DNA of 64,000 nucleotides from Aeromonas jandaei (GCF_037890695.1 NZ_CP149571.1:2572001-2636000); one strand, 5' to 3'. Counted from the first letter of the stretch, positions 39,605 to 52,052 are shown. Notes: generated by a model not told the origin, from the letters alone. Translations and numbers: made by a program.

Positions 39605-40402
39605 ATGCCTGCCCATTCTCCCGTCGCAACCCCCGCCAACTTGCCGTCACTGGATCATCTGGTGGAGGAGGTAGCCGTCGCCATCAACATCAATGGCATC
39701 AACCATGCGGTGATGATGGCGACCCCGGACGATCTCGACGATTTTGCCGTCGGCTTTCTGTTTGGCGAGGGGATCATCCGGCATAACCACGAAGTCCACG
39801 ACATTGAGATCGCGCCAGCCGAACAGGGTATTGTGCTGGATGTGACCATCGCCAACCGCTCTCTGGCCGCTCTGACCGAGCACAAGCGCCGGCTGACCGG
39901 GGTGACCGGCTGCGGCATCTGCGGCGTAGCGGCGGTGGAGCAGGCGCTGCCCGCACTGCCGGTATTGCCACTGACGCCGCCGCTGGATGGGGCCTTGCTG
40001 GCGGGGCTGCGCCCGCAGATCGCCCAGTGGCAGCTCAAGGGACAGCAACACGGCGCCCTGCATGCGGCGCTGGCGCTGGATGCCGAGGGGCGGATCCTCC
40101 ACTGCCGGGAAGATATCGGGCGCCACAATGCCCTCGACAAGCTGATCGGCCTGCTGCTGCGTCAGCAAGGTGCGTGCGACACCCTGGTGGTGACCAGCCG
40201 TTGCGGTAGCGAGCTGGTGCAAAAAGCCGTCCGCTTTGGTGCCCGTCATCTTATCTGTCTGGCATCGCCCAGCCAGCTGGCGGTCAGGCTGGCCCTCAAA
40301 TACAACCTCAACGTCGTTCATATTCCCAAGTTTGATGCCCCGGTCAGCTATTCGAGCTATCGCCCGGCGGATCCCATCGGAGAGTGCCATGAGTCATATT
40401 GA
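39605..40402 (+). CDS. fdhD: Formate dehydrogenase accessory sulfurtransferase
   Basis: The 265-residue protein carries sulfur from IscS to the molybdenum cofactor of formate dehydrogenase. It has the two-cysteine loop TGCGICGVAAVE, DDFAVGFLFGEGII, HAALALDAEG and EDIGRHNALDKL. The ATG at 39605 was taken; upstream ribosome binding is weak and a TTG at 39572 is possible. It overlaps the oxidoreductase gene by 14 bases, which couples accessory protein and target. Confidence 0.9.
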   Translation: MPAHSPVATPANLPSLDHLVEEVAVAININGINHAVMMATPDDLDDFAVGFLFGEGIIRHNHEVHDIEIAPAEQGIVLDVTIANRSLAALTEHKRRLTGVTGCGICGVAAVEQALPALPVLPLTPPLDGALLAGLRPQIAQWQLKGQQHGALHAALALDAEGRILHCREDIGRHNALDKLIGLLLRQQGACDTLVVTSRCGSELVQKAVRFGARHLICLASPSQLAVRLALKYNLNVVHIPKFDAPVSYSSYRPADPIGECHESY

Positions 40403-42680
40403 AAAGCCCGCCAAAGCCGGCGGTTTTTCGTCCCTGCAATCCACCATGAAACAGGTGCTGCGCAGCCAGAAGACCCGTCAGAACATCAAGAACCTGCTGC
40501 GGGTCAACCAGACCGACGGTTTCGACTGCCCGGGGTGTGCCTGGGGTGACAACGACCACGGCACCTTCCAGTTTTGTGAGAACGGCGCCAAGGCGGTGGC
40601 ATGGGAGTCTACCGGCAAGACGGTGGGGGCCGAGTTTTTCGCCGCCCACTCGGTGCGCCAGCTGGCCACCCAGAGCGACTACTGGCTTGAGTATCAGGGG
40701 CGGCTGACCGAGCCGATGCGCTACAACCCGGCGACCGATCACTATGAGCCGGTAAGCTGGGACGACTCCTTCACCCTGATCGCCGACACCCTCAAGGGGC
40801 TCAATAGCCCGGACGAGGTGGAGTTCTACACCTCGGGGCGTGCCAGCAACGAAGCTTCCTACCTCTATCAGCTGTTTGGTCGCCTGTTTGGTACCAACAA
40901 CTTCCCCGACTGCTCCAACATGTGCCACGAGGCGAGCGGGGTAGCGCTGATCCAGTCGGTCGGCATCGGCAAGGGGACTGTGGTGCTGGATGACTTCGAC
41001 CAGGCCGATGCGGTGTTCGTCTATGGTCAGAATCCGGGTACCAACCACCCGCGCATGATGAATGCCCTGCGTCAGGCAGCGCGCGGCGGCTGCAAGATCG
41101 TCAGCTTCAACAACTTGAAAGAGGTGGCGCTGGAGCGCTTTGCCAGCCCGCAGAGCCCGCTCGAGCTGCTGACCCCGGCGGCCACCACCATCAGCCACCA
41201 ATACCTGACGCCGAAACTGGGTGGCGACATGGCCGCCATCCGCGGCATGGCCAAGTACATCCTGGAGGAGGCGCCGGAGGCGGTGGATCGCGATTTCATC
41301 GCCCGCCACACCCGCCACTTTGCCGAGTACGAGGCGCAGGTGCGTGCCACCGACTGGGCCATGATCGAGCAGCAATCCGGCCTGACCCGGGCCGACATCG
41401 TTCAGGCCGCCCGGGTATTTGCCGCCAGCCAGCGCATCATCAGCTGCTGGGCCATGGGGGTGACCCAGCATCTGCACTCGGTCGATACCATCCGTGAAAT
41501 CGTCAACCTGCACCTGATGCGCGGCCAGATTGGCAAGCCGGGAGCGGGACTCTGTCCGGTTCGGGGCCACAGCAACGTGCAGGGCAACCGCACCATGGGT
41601 ATCAACGAAAAGCCGACCGCTGCCTTTATCGACCGGCTCGAGCGTCACCTGCAGGTGAGCCTGCCGCGGGCCCGTGGCCACAATGTCTATGAGGCGCTCA
41701 AGGCGTTGCACGAGGGCAAGAGCAAGGTACTCATCTGCCTGGGCGGCAACCTGGCGGCAGCGGCGCCCGATACCGACTTCACCTACGGGGCGATGAAAAA
41801 GGCCGAGCTCAACGTGCAGATCAGCACCAAGCTCAACCGCAGCCATCTGCAGGTGAGCAAGGCGGCACTGATCCTGCCCTGTCTTGGCCGCACCGAGCTC
41901 GATATCCAGCGCACGGGCAACCAGAAGATCACGGTGGAGGACACCTTCAGCATGGTGCACGCCTCGACCGGCGCAGCCGAGCCGGTGTCGCCCCTCTGCC
42001 TCTCCGAGACCGACATAGTGGCGCGGATGGCTCATGCCACTGTGGGCAGCGAGCGGGTCGACTGGCTGGCTCTGCGCGATGACTATGCTCGTATTCGCGA
42101 TCTTATCGAGCAGACCATCGCCGGCTTTGCCGATTTCAATACCCGCATCCAGCAGCCGTGCGGTTTTCATCTCGATAACTCCGCAGCGCTGCTGACCTGG
42201 AATACCGCCAGCGGCAGCGCTGAGTTTCGTGCCAGTACCCTGCCGCACTCTGTGTTGCCAGAGTGTACCCGCCATGCCGAGCAGATGGCGGATCAGCCGG
42301 TACTGCTGCTGCAGAGCCTGCGCTCTCACGATCAGTACAACACCACCATCTATGGCATGGATGACCGTTATCGCGGCATCAAGGGCCAGCGCAACGTGGT
42401 GTTCATGAACGAGGCGGATGCACGCCAGCTTGGCTTTGCCGAAGGGGATCGGGTCGACATGGCGACCATCTGCAATGATGGGCGCGAGCGCTGCGTGACC
42501 GGTTTTGTGGTGGTGATCTACCAGATCCCGCGTGGCAACATCGCGGCCTACTATCCGGAGACAAACCCACTGGTGCCTATCGACAGTATCGGGGCTGGGT
42601 CGTTTACCCCCACTTCCAAGTCCATTCCGGTGCTGGTGACTGCCTCCCGCCAGCCGGAGAACCTGTTGCTGGTCAAATAA
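40389..42680 (+). CDS. FdhF/YdeP-family molybdopterin oxidoreductase
   Basis: The 763-residue molybdo-bis-MGD protein belongs to the formate-dehydrogenase-like YdeP group. It has DCPGCAWGD near residue 50, GRASNEASYLYQLFGRL, NMCHEASGVAL with the cysteine expected at the metal (about residue 179), and the C-terminal MopB-binding fold with SLRSHDQYNTTIYG. No in-frame TGA selenocysteine codon is needed. In E. coli YdeP is linked to acid resistance; its electron acceptor is not known. It follows fdhD by overlap, which supports a real need for sulfurated Mo cofactor. Confidence 0.88.
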   Translation: MSHIEKPAKAGGFSSLQSTMKQVLRSQKTRQNIKNLLRVNQTDGFDCPGCAWGDNDHGTFQFCENGAKAVAWESTGKTVGAEFFAAHSVRQLATQSDYWLEYQGRLTEPMRYNPATDHYEPVSWDDSFTLIADTLKGLNSPDEVEFYTSGRASNEASYLYQLFGRLFGTNNFPDCSNMCHEASGVALIQSVGIGKGTVVLDDFDQADAVFVYGQNPGTNHPRMMNALRQAARGGCKIVSFNNLKEVALERFASPQSPLELLTPAATTISHQYLTPKLGGDMAAIRGMAKYILEEAPEAVDRDFIARHTRHFAEYEAQVRATDWAMIEQQSGLTRADIVQAARVFAASQRIISCWAMGVTQHLHSVDTIREIVNLHLMRGQIGKPGAGLCPVRGHSNVQGNRTMGINEKPTAAFIDRLERHLQVSLPRARGHNVYEALKALHEGKSKVLICLGGNLAAAAPDTDFTYGAMKKAELNVQISTKLNRSHLQVSKAALILPCLGRTELDIQRTGNQKITVEDTFSMVHASTGAAEPVSPLCLSETDIVARMAHATVGSERVDWLALRDDYARIRDLIEQTIAGFADFNTRIQQPCGFHLDNSAALLTWNTASGSAEFRASTLPHSVLPECTRHAEQMADQPVLLLQSLRSHDQYNTTIYGMDDRYRGIKGQRNVVFMNEADARQLGFAEGDRVDMATICNDGRERCVTGFVVVIYQIPRGNIAAYYPETNPLVPIDSIGAGSFTPTSKSIPVLVTASRQPENLLLVK

Positions 42681-42735
42681 ACGGAATAACGCGGCAGGCT
42701 GCGCCAACACAGCCTGCACAGTGAATGCAGTGATG

Positions 42736-42768
42736 CCCCGGATGAACTGTTCATCCGGGGTATTTTTC
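42736..42768 (+). terminator. Rho-independent terminator of fdhD-fdhF/ydeP
   Basis: CCCCGGATGA and TCATCCGGGG form a ten-base stem with loop ACTGT, followed by TATTTTTCT. Confidence 0.88.
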
Positions 42769-42805
42769 TGGTGTGCGGGGCAGGGGGGGGGAAAAGCAGG
42801 AAAAG

Positions 42806-42837
42806 AAAAAGCCCGTCACATGAGTGACGGGCTTTTT
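42806..42837 (-). terminator. Rho-independent terminator downstream of 6S RNA
   Basis: AAAAAGCCCGTCAC and its complement form a perfect 14-base stem with loop ATGA. On the minus strand it ends in five T and lies six bases past the 6S RNA 3' end. Confidence 0.85.
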
Positions 42838-42843
42838 GCAGTT

Positions 42844-43025
42844 GGAACCCCGGAGATGCCGTTGCCGGTTTGGGCCCTTGAACCGTCGGTTCAAGGCGGG
42901 GTTCGGATCTGACCGCAGGCTTCTCGGTCGTGCCGAGCATGCGCAATAGCCAGAAGGCAGAACCCCTGTTTGGTATGAATATCGGCTCGGGGACTTGAAC
43001 CGGCTGACAAACACCCCAGGGTATT
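42844..43025 (-). ncRNA. ssrS: 6S RNA
   Basis: About 182 nt on the minus strand, 16 bases downstream of zapA. It matches the conserved parts of 6S RNA: CCCCGAGCCGATATTCATAC, GCATGCTCGGCACGACCGAG with GAAGCCT, CCTTGAACCGACGGTTCAAG, and the 3' closing arm GCATCTCCGGGGTTCC that pairs with the 5' arm ACCCTGGGGTG. 6S RNA mimics an open promoter and holds sigma-70 RNA polymerase in stationary phase. The zapA-ssrS order is the usual gammaproteobacterial one. The 5' end is placed by comparison with E. coli and may be off by a few bases. Confidence 0.92.
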
Positions 43026-43041
43026 TCAAAACAGTTTGCGA

Positions 43042-43374
43042 TTAGGGCTGCTGCCCCTCTTCGCTGGAATCGCCATATTGACCGTGTTCAATCAAGGCCG
43101 CTTCGATAGTGCGCTGCAGCATCTTGATCCGCTTGTCCATGGTCTCAGAGTATTGGTGGTTCTTCTCTTTTTCAAGACAGAGCTCATGGCAGAAATTAAG
43201 CGCCGCCATGACCGCCAATTGCTCGTTGCTGGAGACTTTGGAGCGTTGACGCAGGTCGATCAGTTTATCGGTCAGCTGGTCGGCGGCCTGGCGCAGGGCA
43301 TCCTGCTGTCCCAGGGGACAGGATACCTTGTAGGGACGTCCCAAAATGACGATTTCTACGGCCTCTGTGCTCAT
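43042..43374 (-). CDS. zapA: Cell division protein ZapA
   Basis: The 110-residue protein bundles FtsZ filaments at mid-cell. The N-terminal domain reads VEIVILGRPYKVSCP; the rest is a coiled coil with AVMAALNFCHELC. The ATG at 43374 has GAGGAAGG right upstream and matches the family start. It precedes the 6S RNA gene on the same strand and is divergent from ygfB. Confidence 0.93.
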   Translation of the reverse strand: MSTEAVEIVILGRPYKVSCPLGQQDALRQAADQLTDKLIDLRQRSKVSSNEQLAVMAALNFCHELCLEKEKNHQYSETMDKRIKMLQRTIEAALIEHGQYGDSSEEGQQP

Positions 43375-43547
43375 GCCTTCCTCAATACGGCGGAGCTGAT
43401 TTCCGCCTTTATCCACGTGGACAACTGGGCGGGACTATATAGCGCAGATACATAAGTTTCAAGGCCTTGCTGGCTCTGGAAGAGGGAGAATGCTAGGATC
43501 CTGACCATTAATTCTGCAAATTTGCCTGAACTTTGAGCGGATCCTCT

Positions 43548-44117
43548 ATGAGCAAAACAAACCCCCTTAAATATGCGGCTGTGGCCGACATCATGGAGCA
43601 GCATGAGCTGATGGCCAGTGCAGTCGAGGCCCATGGTGTGATCTGCGGTCTGGTGTGTGGTGGTGTGGCACTGGATGAGAAGAGCTGGGTTCCCCATTTC
43701 AACGATTTGGTGAACGACGGTTTCGGTTTGCCGGCCCCGGTGCGCCAGGTGATGACCGATCTTTATCACAATGTAGTCGAGAGCCTGATGGCTCAAAAAG
43801 GGGTTGAACTGTTGTTGCCAAGCGATGATGCCCCCCTCGATGAGCGGATCGATGCGCTGGTGGACTGGTCCCAGGCGTTTCTGGCCGGTTTCGGTGTAGT
43901 GCAGCAGGAGCTGTCGCGTGCGTCGGAAGAGCTGCAGGAGATGATCCAGGATATCGCCAGCATCACTCAGGTCTCTGCTGAGTTCGATCAGGAAGATGAC
44001 GAGAACGAAGCCTCCTTCCTGGTGCTCTACGAACACGTCAAACTGGGGGTCATGATGGCCTTCGAAGAGTTTGGCAAGCGCCCCGATACCCCGAGCGCGC
44101 CGCCGACCCTGCACTGA
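43548..44117 (+). CDS. ygfB: UPF0149 family protein YgfB
   Basis: The 189-residue, mainly helical, acidic protein has VEAHGVICGLVCGG near residue 27 and a C-terminal part (FLVLYEHVKLGVMMAFEEF) typical of UPF0149. Molecular function is not settled for most species; it stands at the head of the ubiH-ubiI genes as in other gammaproteobacteria. The ATG at 43548 follows GAGCGGAT. A terminator at 44152 separates it from ubiH. Confidence 0.88.
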   Translation: MSKTNPLKYAAVADIMEQHELMASAVEAHGVICGLVCGGVALDEKSWVPHFNDLVNDGFGLPAPVRQVMTDLYHNVVESLMAQKGVELLLPSDDAPLDERIDALVDWSQAFLAGFGVVQQELSRASEELQEMIQDIASITQVSAEFDQEDDENEASFLVLYEHVKLGVMMAFEEFGKRPDTPSAPPTLH

Positions 44118-44151
44118 TAGATTGTTGCAGGCAAGTCAGCCTCCTTTTGCA

Positions 44152-44176
44152 AGAGCGCCAACAGGCGCTCTTTTTG
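44152..44176 (+). terminator. Rho-independent terminator of ygfB
   Basis: AGAGCGCC and GGCGCTCT with loop AACA, followed by TTTTT. Confidence 0.85.
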
Positions 44177-44294
44177 TCGGCCATATTCTGGCTAACCCTG
44201 TGAGCCATAACCGCTTTTTTGCCCTCAAGCGCACATCCGCCGGTCGCCTTTGTGGTAGCATGAGGCCACGTTTTTCACTTCTCCCTCTCTGCTT

Positions 44295-45545
44295 ATGCCC
44301 CAATCTGATGTGCGACAGGTCGATGTGACGCTGGTCGGTGGTGGAATGAGTGGTGCCGTGCTGGCCCTCTCGCTGGCGGCCCTGCGCAAGCCGGACGGCT
44401 CGCCCCTCGACATCCTGCTGCTGGAGGCGAGTGCCCCCGAGGCGCAACCATCCGCAACCCCTGCTCACCCCGGTTTTGATGCGCGCGCCATTGCGCTCTC
44501 GGCCGGTACCTGCGAAGCCCTCGAGCGGCGCGGACTCTGGCCCCTGTTTGCGCCCCACTGCGCCCCCATTACCCAGATCCATGTCTCGGATCGCGGCCAC
44601 AGCGGTCAGACTCGCCTCTCGGCGGCGGAGTATGGGCTGCCTGCGCTCGGTCAGGTGATCGAGTTGGCTGCGGCGGGCAGTGAGTTGCAGCGGGTGATGG
44701 CCGCCATTTCGCACATCGAGGTGATCTGTCCGGCCAAATTGCGCGAGGTCGCGCCGCGGGAGGAGGGGGTGACTCTTACCCTCGAGAGTGGTGAGCAGAT
44801 TGATACCCGCCTGCTGGTGGCGGCAGACGGGGGCAACTCCTTCGTGCGCCACCAGTTAAAGCTGCCGGTGAGCCGTCACGACTATGAGCAGAGCGCCATC
44901 ATCGCCACCGTTAAAACCCGGCAGGATCCGGCTGGCCGTGCATTCGAGCGCTTTACCGAGAGCGGGCCGCTGGCGCTGTTGCCGATGCAGGGCGGCCTCT
45001 CTTCGCTGGTGTGGAGCGTTAGACGGGACGAGGTGGATGAGCTGATGGCGCTCGATGATGCCGCCTTCCTTGCCCGCTTGCAGCAGGCTTTTGGCTGGCG
45101 GCTCGGTCGCTTCGAGCGATGTGGCGTGCGCAACGTCTATCCGCTGATCCTGACTGCCTGTGACTACCCGCTGGCCCAACGTACCGTGCTGGTGGGCAAT
45201 GCAGCGCATGCCCTGCACCCCATTGCCGGGCAGGGTTTCAACCTCGGCATGCGGGATCTCGACCTGCTTACCGGGGCGGTGGCCAAGGCGCTGGCAGAGG
45301 GGGAGGATATCGGCAGCTTCAAGGTGCTGAGCGGTTACTGGCAGCAGCGTCAGCGCGATCAGGAGCAGACGGTCTGGCTCACCTCCTCGCTGGCTCAGCT
45401 CTTCTCCAACAGCCACGATCCGCTGGTGGCGGGCCGCAATCTGGCGCTCTCCCTGATGGGGCGCCTGCCTTGTCTCAAGGCGCCGCTCGCTGCACGAACT
45501 CTGGGATTCGTTGCCGATCTCTGTAGCAATAATCGGCGGCAATAA
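44295..45545 (+). CDS. ubiH: 2-octaprenyl-6-methoxyphenol hydroxylase
   Basis: The 416-residue FAD monooxygenase makes the C1 hydroxylation in ubiquinone synthesis. Motifs: DVTLVGGGMSGAVLALSL (FAD binding), DARAIALSAGTCEALERRG, VAADGGNSFVR, and GNAAHALHPIAGQGFNLG with the FAD GD-type site. In many relatives pepP lies between ygfB and ubiH; here the genes are only 177 bases apart and pepP is absent. It is followed 104 bases later by ubiI. Confidence 0.92.
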   Translation: MPQSDVRQVDVTLVGGGMSGAVLALSLAALRKPDGSPLDILLLEASAPEAQPSATPAHPGFDARAIALSAGTCEALERRGLWPLFAPHCAPITQIHVSDRGHSGQTRLSAAEYGLPALGQVIELAAAGSELQRVMAAISHIEVICPAKLREVAPREEGVTLTLESGEQIDTRLLVAADGGNSFVRHQLKLPVSRHDYEQSAIIATVKTRQDPAGRAFERFTESGPLALLPMQGGLSSLVWSVRRDEVDELMALDDAAFLARLQQAFGWRLGRFERCGVRNVYPLILTACDYPLAQRTVLVGNAAHALHPIAGQGFNLGMRDLDLLTGAVAKALAEGEDIGSFKVLSGYWQQRQRDQEQTVWLTSSLAQLFSNSHDPLVAGRNLALSLMGRLPCLKAPLAARTLGFVADLCSNNRRQ

Positions 45546-45649
45546 ATCGCAAGAGTTCAACAAAGAGCCCAGCAAAGAGTTCAACAGTTGCACGAGGGGA
45601 GGCCATGCGCCTCCCTCTGCTGGCCGATGGCCAGCCATGAAAGGATGAG

Positions 45650-46921
45650 ATGATGCAGATGCAAAGTGTCGATGTGGTGATTGTCGGTGGTGGCATGGTG
45701 GGCCTCGGGCTTGCCGCTGCCCTCAAGGAGAGCGCCCTCAAGGTGGTGGTGGTCGAGGGGCAACTACCCGACCCGCAGCTGGGGGAGGTGGCCGACAATC
45801 GGGTCAGCGCCCTGAGCCTCGCCAGCCAGCAGATCCTGCGCCATGTCGGCGCCTGGGACGGCATTGAAGCGCGCCGCCTGCAGGCCTACGACAAGATGGC
45901 GGTGTGGGAGCAGGACAGCTTTGGCCATATAGACTTTGATGCGGCCAGCCTGCGCCAGCCCTCGCTTGGTCATATCGTCGAGAACCGGGTGATCCAGCTG
46001 GCGCTGCTTGATGCTATTGCCGATGCCAGCAATATCCAGTTGCTGACCCCCGCCAGAGCCAAGAGCCTGCAGAGCGGCCCGGCGGGTGCCCTGCTGCTCC
46101 TTGAAGATGGTCAGGCCATCTCGGCCAAGCTGGTGGTGGCTGCCGATGGCGCCCACTCTTGGGTGCGCCGTCAGGCCGATATTCCGCTCACCAGCTGGGA
46201 TTATGGTCACCACGCGCTGGTGGCAACGGTGCGCTGTGCCGAGCCCCACGAGGCGGTGGCACGCCAGATCTTCACCCCGGATGGCCCGCTCGCCTTTTTG
46301 CCCCTGTGGCAGGAGAACCTCTGCTCCATCGTCTGGTCGTTGCCTGCGGCACGCGCCGAAGCGCTCTGCGCCTGTGATGACGAACAGTTCAACCGTCAGC
46401 TCACCACCGCCTTCGATGCCCGCCTCGGTCTGTGCAAGGTGGAGGGGCCGCGCAGCGCGATTCCGCTCACCGCCCGCTATGCCCGCGATTTTGCCCGCGA
46501 GCGGCTGGTGCTGGTGGGGGATGCCGCCCACACCATCCACCCGCTGGCAGGGCAGGGGGTCAACCTCGGCCTGCTCGATGCGGCCGCGCTGGCCGAGCAG
46601 ATCCTGCAAAACCATGCCACGGGCGAAGATATCGGTCTGCTTGCCAACCTGCGCAGCTACGAGCGTTGGCGCAAGAGCGAGGCGGCTCGCATGCTGGCGG
46701 CGATGGAGGGGCTCAAGCGGCTGTTCAGCGGTGCCAACCCGCTCAAGAAGCTGGTGCGGGGCGTGGGATTGCGCGCGGCCAACCTGCTGACTCCGTTCAA
46801 GGAGGGAGTGATCCGTGCGGCCATGGGGCTGGAGGGTGAACTGCCGGCACTGGCCCGTCTTGACGGGATTGTGGCGTCTGTTACGCCTGCACCTACCCGG
46901 CTAAAAGGTGAAAAAAACTAA
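45650..46921 (+). CDS. ubiI: 2-octaprenylphenol 5-hydroxylase-type FAD monooxygenase
   Basis: The 423-residue paralogue of UbiH has SVDVVIVGGGMVGLGLAAAL at the N-terminus, DNRVSALSLASQQILRHVG, VAADGAHSWVRRQA and VGDAAHTIHPLAGQGVNLG. It is the UbiI/VisC type, which hydroxylates C5 of the ring. Three ATGs (45650, 45653, 45659) are possible starts; AAGGA at 45641 fits the second best. It is followed by a terminator and then the gcv genes. Confidence 0.9.
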   Translation: MMQMQSVDVVIVGGGMVGLGLAAALKESALKVVVVEGQLPDPQLGEVADNRVSALSLASQQILRHVGAWDGIEARRLQAYDKMAVWEQDSFGHIDFDAASLRQPSLGHIVENRVIQLALLDAIADASNIQLLTPARAKSLQSGPAGALLLLEDGQAISAKLVVAADGAHSWVRRQADIPLTSWDYGHHALVATVRCAEPHEAVARQIFTPDGPLAFLPLWQENLCSIVWSLPAARAEALCACDDEQFNRQLTTAFDARLGLCKVEGPRSAIPLTARYARDFARERLVLVGDAAHTIHPLAGQGVNLGLLDAAALAEQILQNHATGEDIGLLANLRSYERWRKSEAARMLAAMEGLKRLFSGANPLKKLVRGVGLRAANLLTPFKEGVIRAAMGLEGELPALARLDGIVASVTPAPTRLKGEKN

Positions 46922-46958
46922 TATTACTGGCCGCTTTTGGCAACAAAAGTAATCCGAC

Positions 46959-46994
46959 AAGGCTGATGCCCCATTTTGGGCATCAGCCTTTAAT
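46959..46994 (+). terminator. Rho-independent terminator of ubiH-ubiI
   Basis: AAGGCTGATGCCC and GGGCATCAGCCTT form a 13-base stem with loop CATTTT, then TAATTTT. Confidence 0.88.
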
Positions 46995-47338
46995 TTTGGT
47001 GTGTGGCGAAACGTTTTTCTGCAAATTGTGACGAAACGGTAAAAATCAAAATTTAATCTCGGCTATGGCCGCTTGAGGCTGTTTTTATCGCGCCATTTAT
47101 CTTAGTGTCTTGAGTCAGTTTACGGGGAGGGGATTAGTTTTTTTTGAGCGGCACGCTCGACGGCTTGTCATATAATCCGCTCCGTTCAAGGAATCCCTCT
47201 TGCCTGGCAAGGGCAGGAGCGAGCCACACCCTGTGATCCGATAGTGTTCCCGCTGCGGCGCAGCGCTGCCGGGGTGAAGATGCGGATCGCAAGGGCTGTC
47301 GCTGAAGCGAAAAGGCTTTTTGCTAAGGAAAGAATGCG
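46995..47338 (+). promoter_or_regulatory. gcvT upstream region with long structured leader
   Basis: The -10-like TATAAT at 47171-47176 has no good -35 box at normal spacing, so an activator such as GcvA is likely (inference). Transcription from it would give a leader of about 155 bases with several small hairpins, for example CGCTGC/GCAGCG at 47251. A GGCGAAACGTTTTTCT near 47005 only loosely recalls a PurR site. I could not find the conserved core of a glycine riboswitch. Confidence 0.4.
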
Positions 47339-48436
47339 ATGATCCAGACTACAGTACTGCATCCCAAACACCTGGAAGCCGGCGCCAAGATGGTGGACTT
47401 CCACGGTTGGGAGATGCCCATCAACTACGGCTCCCAGCTGGAAGAGCACCACGCGGTGCGCAGCGATGCCGGCATGTTCGATGTCTCCCACATGACCATC
47501 GTCGATTTGACCGGCGAACAGGTCAAAGCCTTTCTGCAACACCTGCTGGCCAACGACGTGGCCAAACTCACCGTCTCCGGCAAGGCCCTCTACAGCGGCA
47601 TGCTCAACCCGGAAGGCGGGGTGATCGATGACCTCATCACCTATTACCTGACCGATACCTTCTACCGACTCGTAGTCAACTCTGCCACCCGCGAGAAGGA
47701 CCTGGCCTGGATCCGCCATCACGCCATCGATTTCGATGTCACCGTGACCGAGCGTCCCGAGCTTGCAATGATCGCGGTGCAGGGGCCCAACGCCAAGCTC
47801 AAGGTGGCTACCGTGCTGAGTGCAGCCCAGCGCACTGCCGTGGTGGGGATGAAGCCCTTCTTCGGCGTGCAGGCTGGCGATCTCTTTATCGCCACCACCG
47901 GCTACACCGGCGAGGATGGTTATGAAATCGTGGTGCCGCAAGAGAAAGCCTGCGAGCTGTGGCAGGCACTGCTGGATAACGGCGTCGCCCCGTGTGGTCT
48001 CGGTGCCCGCGATACCCTGCGCCTCGAAGCGGGCATGAACCTCTACGGTCAGGATATGGACGAGTCAATCTCTCCGCTCGCCGCCAACATGGCCTGGACC
48101 ATCGCCTGGGAGCCGACTGATCGCAACTTTATCGGCCGCGCTGCGCTGGAAGCGCAGAAAGCATCGGGCAACCAGCCCAAGCTGGTGGGGCTGGTGATGG
48201 AGGAGAAAGGGGTGCTGCGTGCCGGCATGCCGGTCACTTTCACTGCGGCAAACGGTGAGAAGCGGGAAGGTGTGATCACCTCCGGCTCCTTCTCGCCCAC
48301 CCTCGGCTACAGCATCGCGCTGGCGCGGGTGCCCCGCGATATCGGCGAGCAGGCCGAGGTGGAGATCCGCAAAAAGCTGGTCACCGTGAAGGTCACCAAG
48401 CCCGCTTTCGTCCGTAACGGCCAGAAGCTGGCATAA
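47339..48436 (+). CDS. gcvT: Glycine cleavage system T protein (aminomethyltransferase)
   Basis: The 365-residue protein transfers the methylene group from the H-protein-bound aminomethyl to tetrahydrofolate, releasing ammonia. Motifs seen: [49 protein letters not shown] and the folate-site [24 protein letters not shown] is just upstream of the ATG. It is the first gene of gcvT-gcvH-gcvP. Confidence 0.96.
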   Translation: MIQTTVLHPKHLEAGAKMVDFHGWEMPINYGSQLEEHHAVRSDAGMFDVSHMTIVDLTGEQVKAFLQHLLANDVAKLTVSGKALYSGMLNPEGGVIDDLITYYLTDTFYRLVVNSATREKDLAWIRHHAIDFDVTVTERPELAMIAVQGPNAKLKVATVLSAAQRTAVVGMKPFFGVQAGDLFIATTGYTGEDGYEIVVPQEKACELWQALLDNGVAPCGLGARDTLRLEAGMNLYGQDMDESISPLAANMAWTIAWEPTDRNFIGRAALEAQKASGNQPKLVGLVMEEKGVLRAGMPVTFTAANGEKREGVITSGSFSPTLGYSIALARVPRDIGEQAEVEIRKKLVTVKVTKPAFVRNGQKLA

Positions 48437-48525
48437 CCCTCTTACATTTGCAGGCGGGCAGGCGTCCGCCTGCCCGATTTAGCAATGAGCGTTTCAACCC
48501 GACTCAAAGATCAAAGGAAACAGAG

Positions 48526-48915
48526 ATGAGCCATATCCCGAGCGAACTGAAATATGCCACTTCCCACGAGTGGATCCGTGTCGAAGGCAACGGTGAGGCC
48601 GTGGTCGGCATCACCGAGCACGCCCAGGAGCTGCTGGGTGACATGGTGTTTGTCGAGCTGCCGGAAGTGGGCAAGCAGGTGAGCGCCGGTGACGACTGCG
48701 CCGTGGCCGAGTCGGTCAAGGCTGCCTCCGACATCTACAGCCCGGTGAGCGGCGAGATCATTGCCGTCAACGAAGAGCTGGAAGGGAGCCCCGAGCTGGT
48801 CAACTCCGACCCCTACGGCGCAGGCTGGCTCTATCGCATCAAGCTGGATGACGCAGGTGAACTGGCCAACCTGCTGGATGCCGAAGGCTACCAGAACGTG
48901 GTAGACGAAGAGTAA
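48526..48915 (+). CDS. gcvH: Glycine cleavage system H protein
   Basis: The 129-residue lipoyl carrier protein has the lipoylated lysine K65 in [14 protein letters not shown], with HEWIRVEG and [12 protein letters not shown]. It shuttles the aminomethyl group between P, T and L proteins. The ATG at 48526 follows AAAGGAAACAG. It lies 89 bases after gcvT. Confidence 0.96.
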   Translation: MSHIPSELKYATSHEWIRVEGNGEAVVGITEHAQELLGDMVFVELPEVGKQVSAGDDCAVAESVKAASDIYSPVSGEIIAVNEELEGSPELVNSDPYGAGWLYRIKLDDAGELANLLDAEGYQNVVDEE

Positions 48916-49175
48916 TGCCCTTGGGCCCTGCGAGTGCGGGGCCCATTTGTATGGCTGCAGGCCCCGGGTCTGCAGGCGGGTGAAGTGGCCCATATTCGAT
49001 CCTCAGGCACGGCTTGAGGTCTGTTTACAGGGTGACCCCCGGGATGCCCGCGAGCATCCGGTGCCGCTTTGTTCTGACAACGGCATAGCGAACATGAGTG
49101 AAGCCGGCACGGCTGGCTATCAGCACTGTCTATACAGGATTTATTAGCAGGACCTATTTATCAGGAATCAGGGAA
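48916..49175 (+). other. gcvH-gcvP intergenic region
   Basis: This gap holds a GC-rich hairpin (GGGCCC/GGGCCC, 48,920-48,945) without a T tract, then CTGCAG repeats. Such a structure could reduce or balance gcvP expression, but nothing more can be said. Confidence 0.4.

Positions 49176-52052
<2,877 letters not shown>

Noticed and set aside
40344..42719. A 791-codon open frame antisense to the molybdo-oxidoreductase gene
   Set aside because: The plus-strand frame has clear family motifs and a coupled start; the antisense frame is a by-product of GC-rich codon use.
47005..47020. PurR operator upstream of gcvT
   Set aside because: Only the central AAACGTTT fits; both outer parts disagree with the consensus.
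46995..47338. Glycine riboswitch upstream of gcvT
   Set aside because: The conserved aptamer core could not be found, so it is not called.
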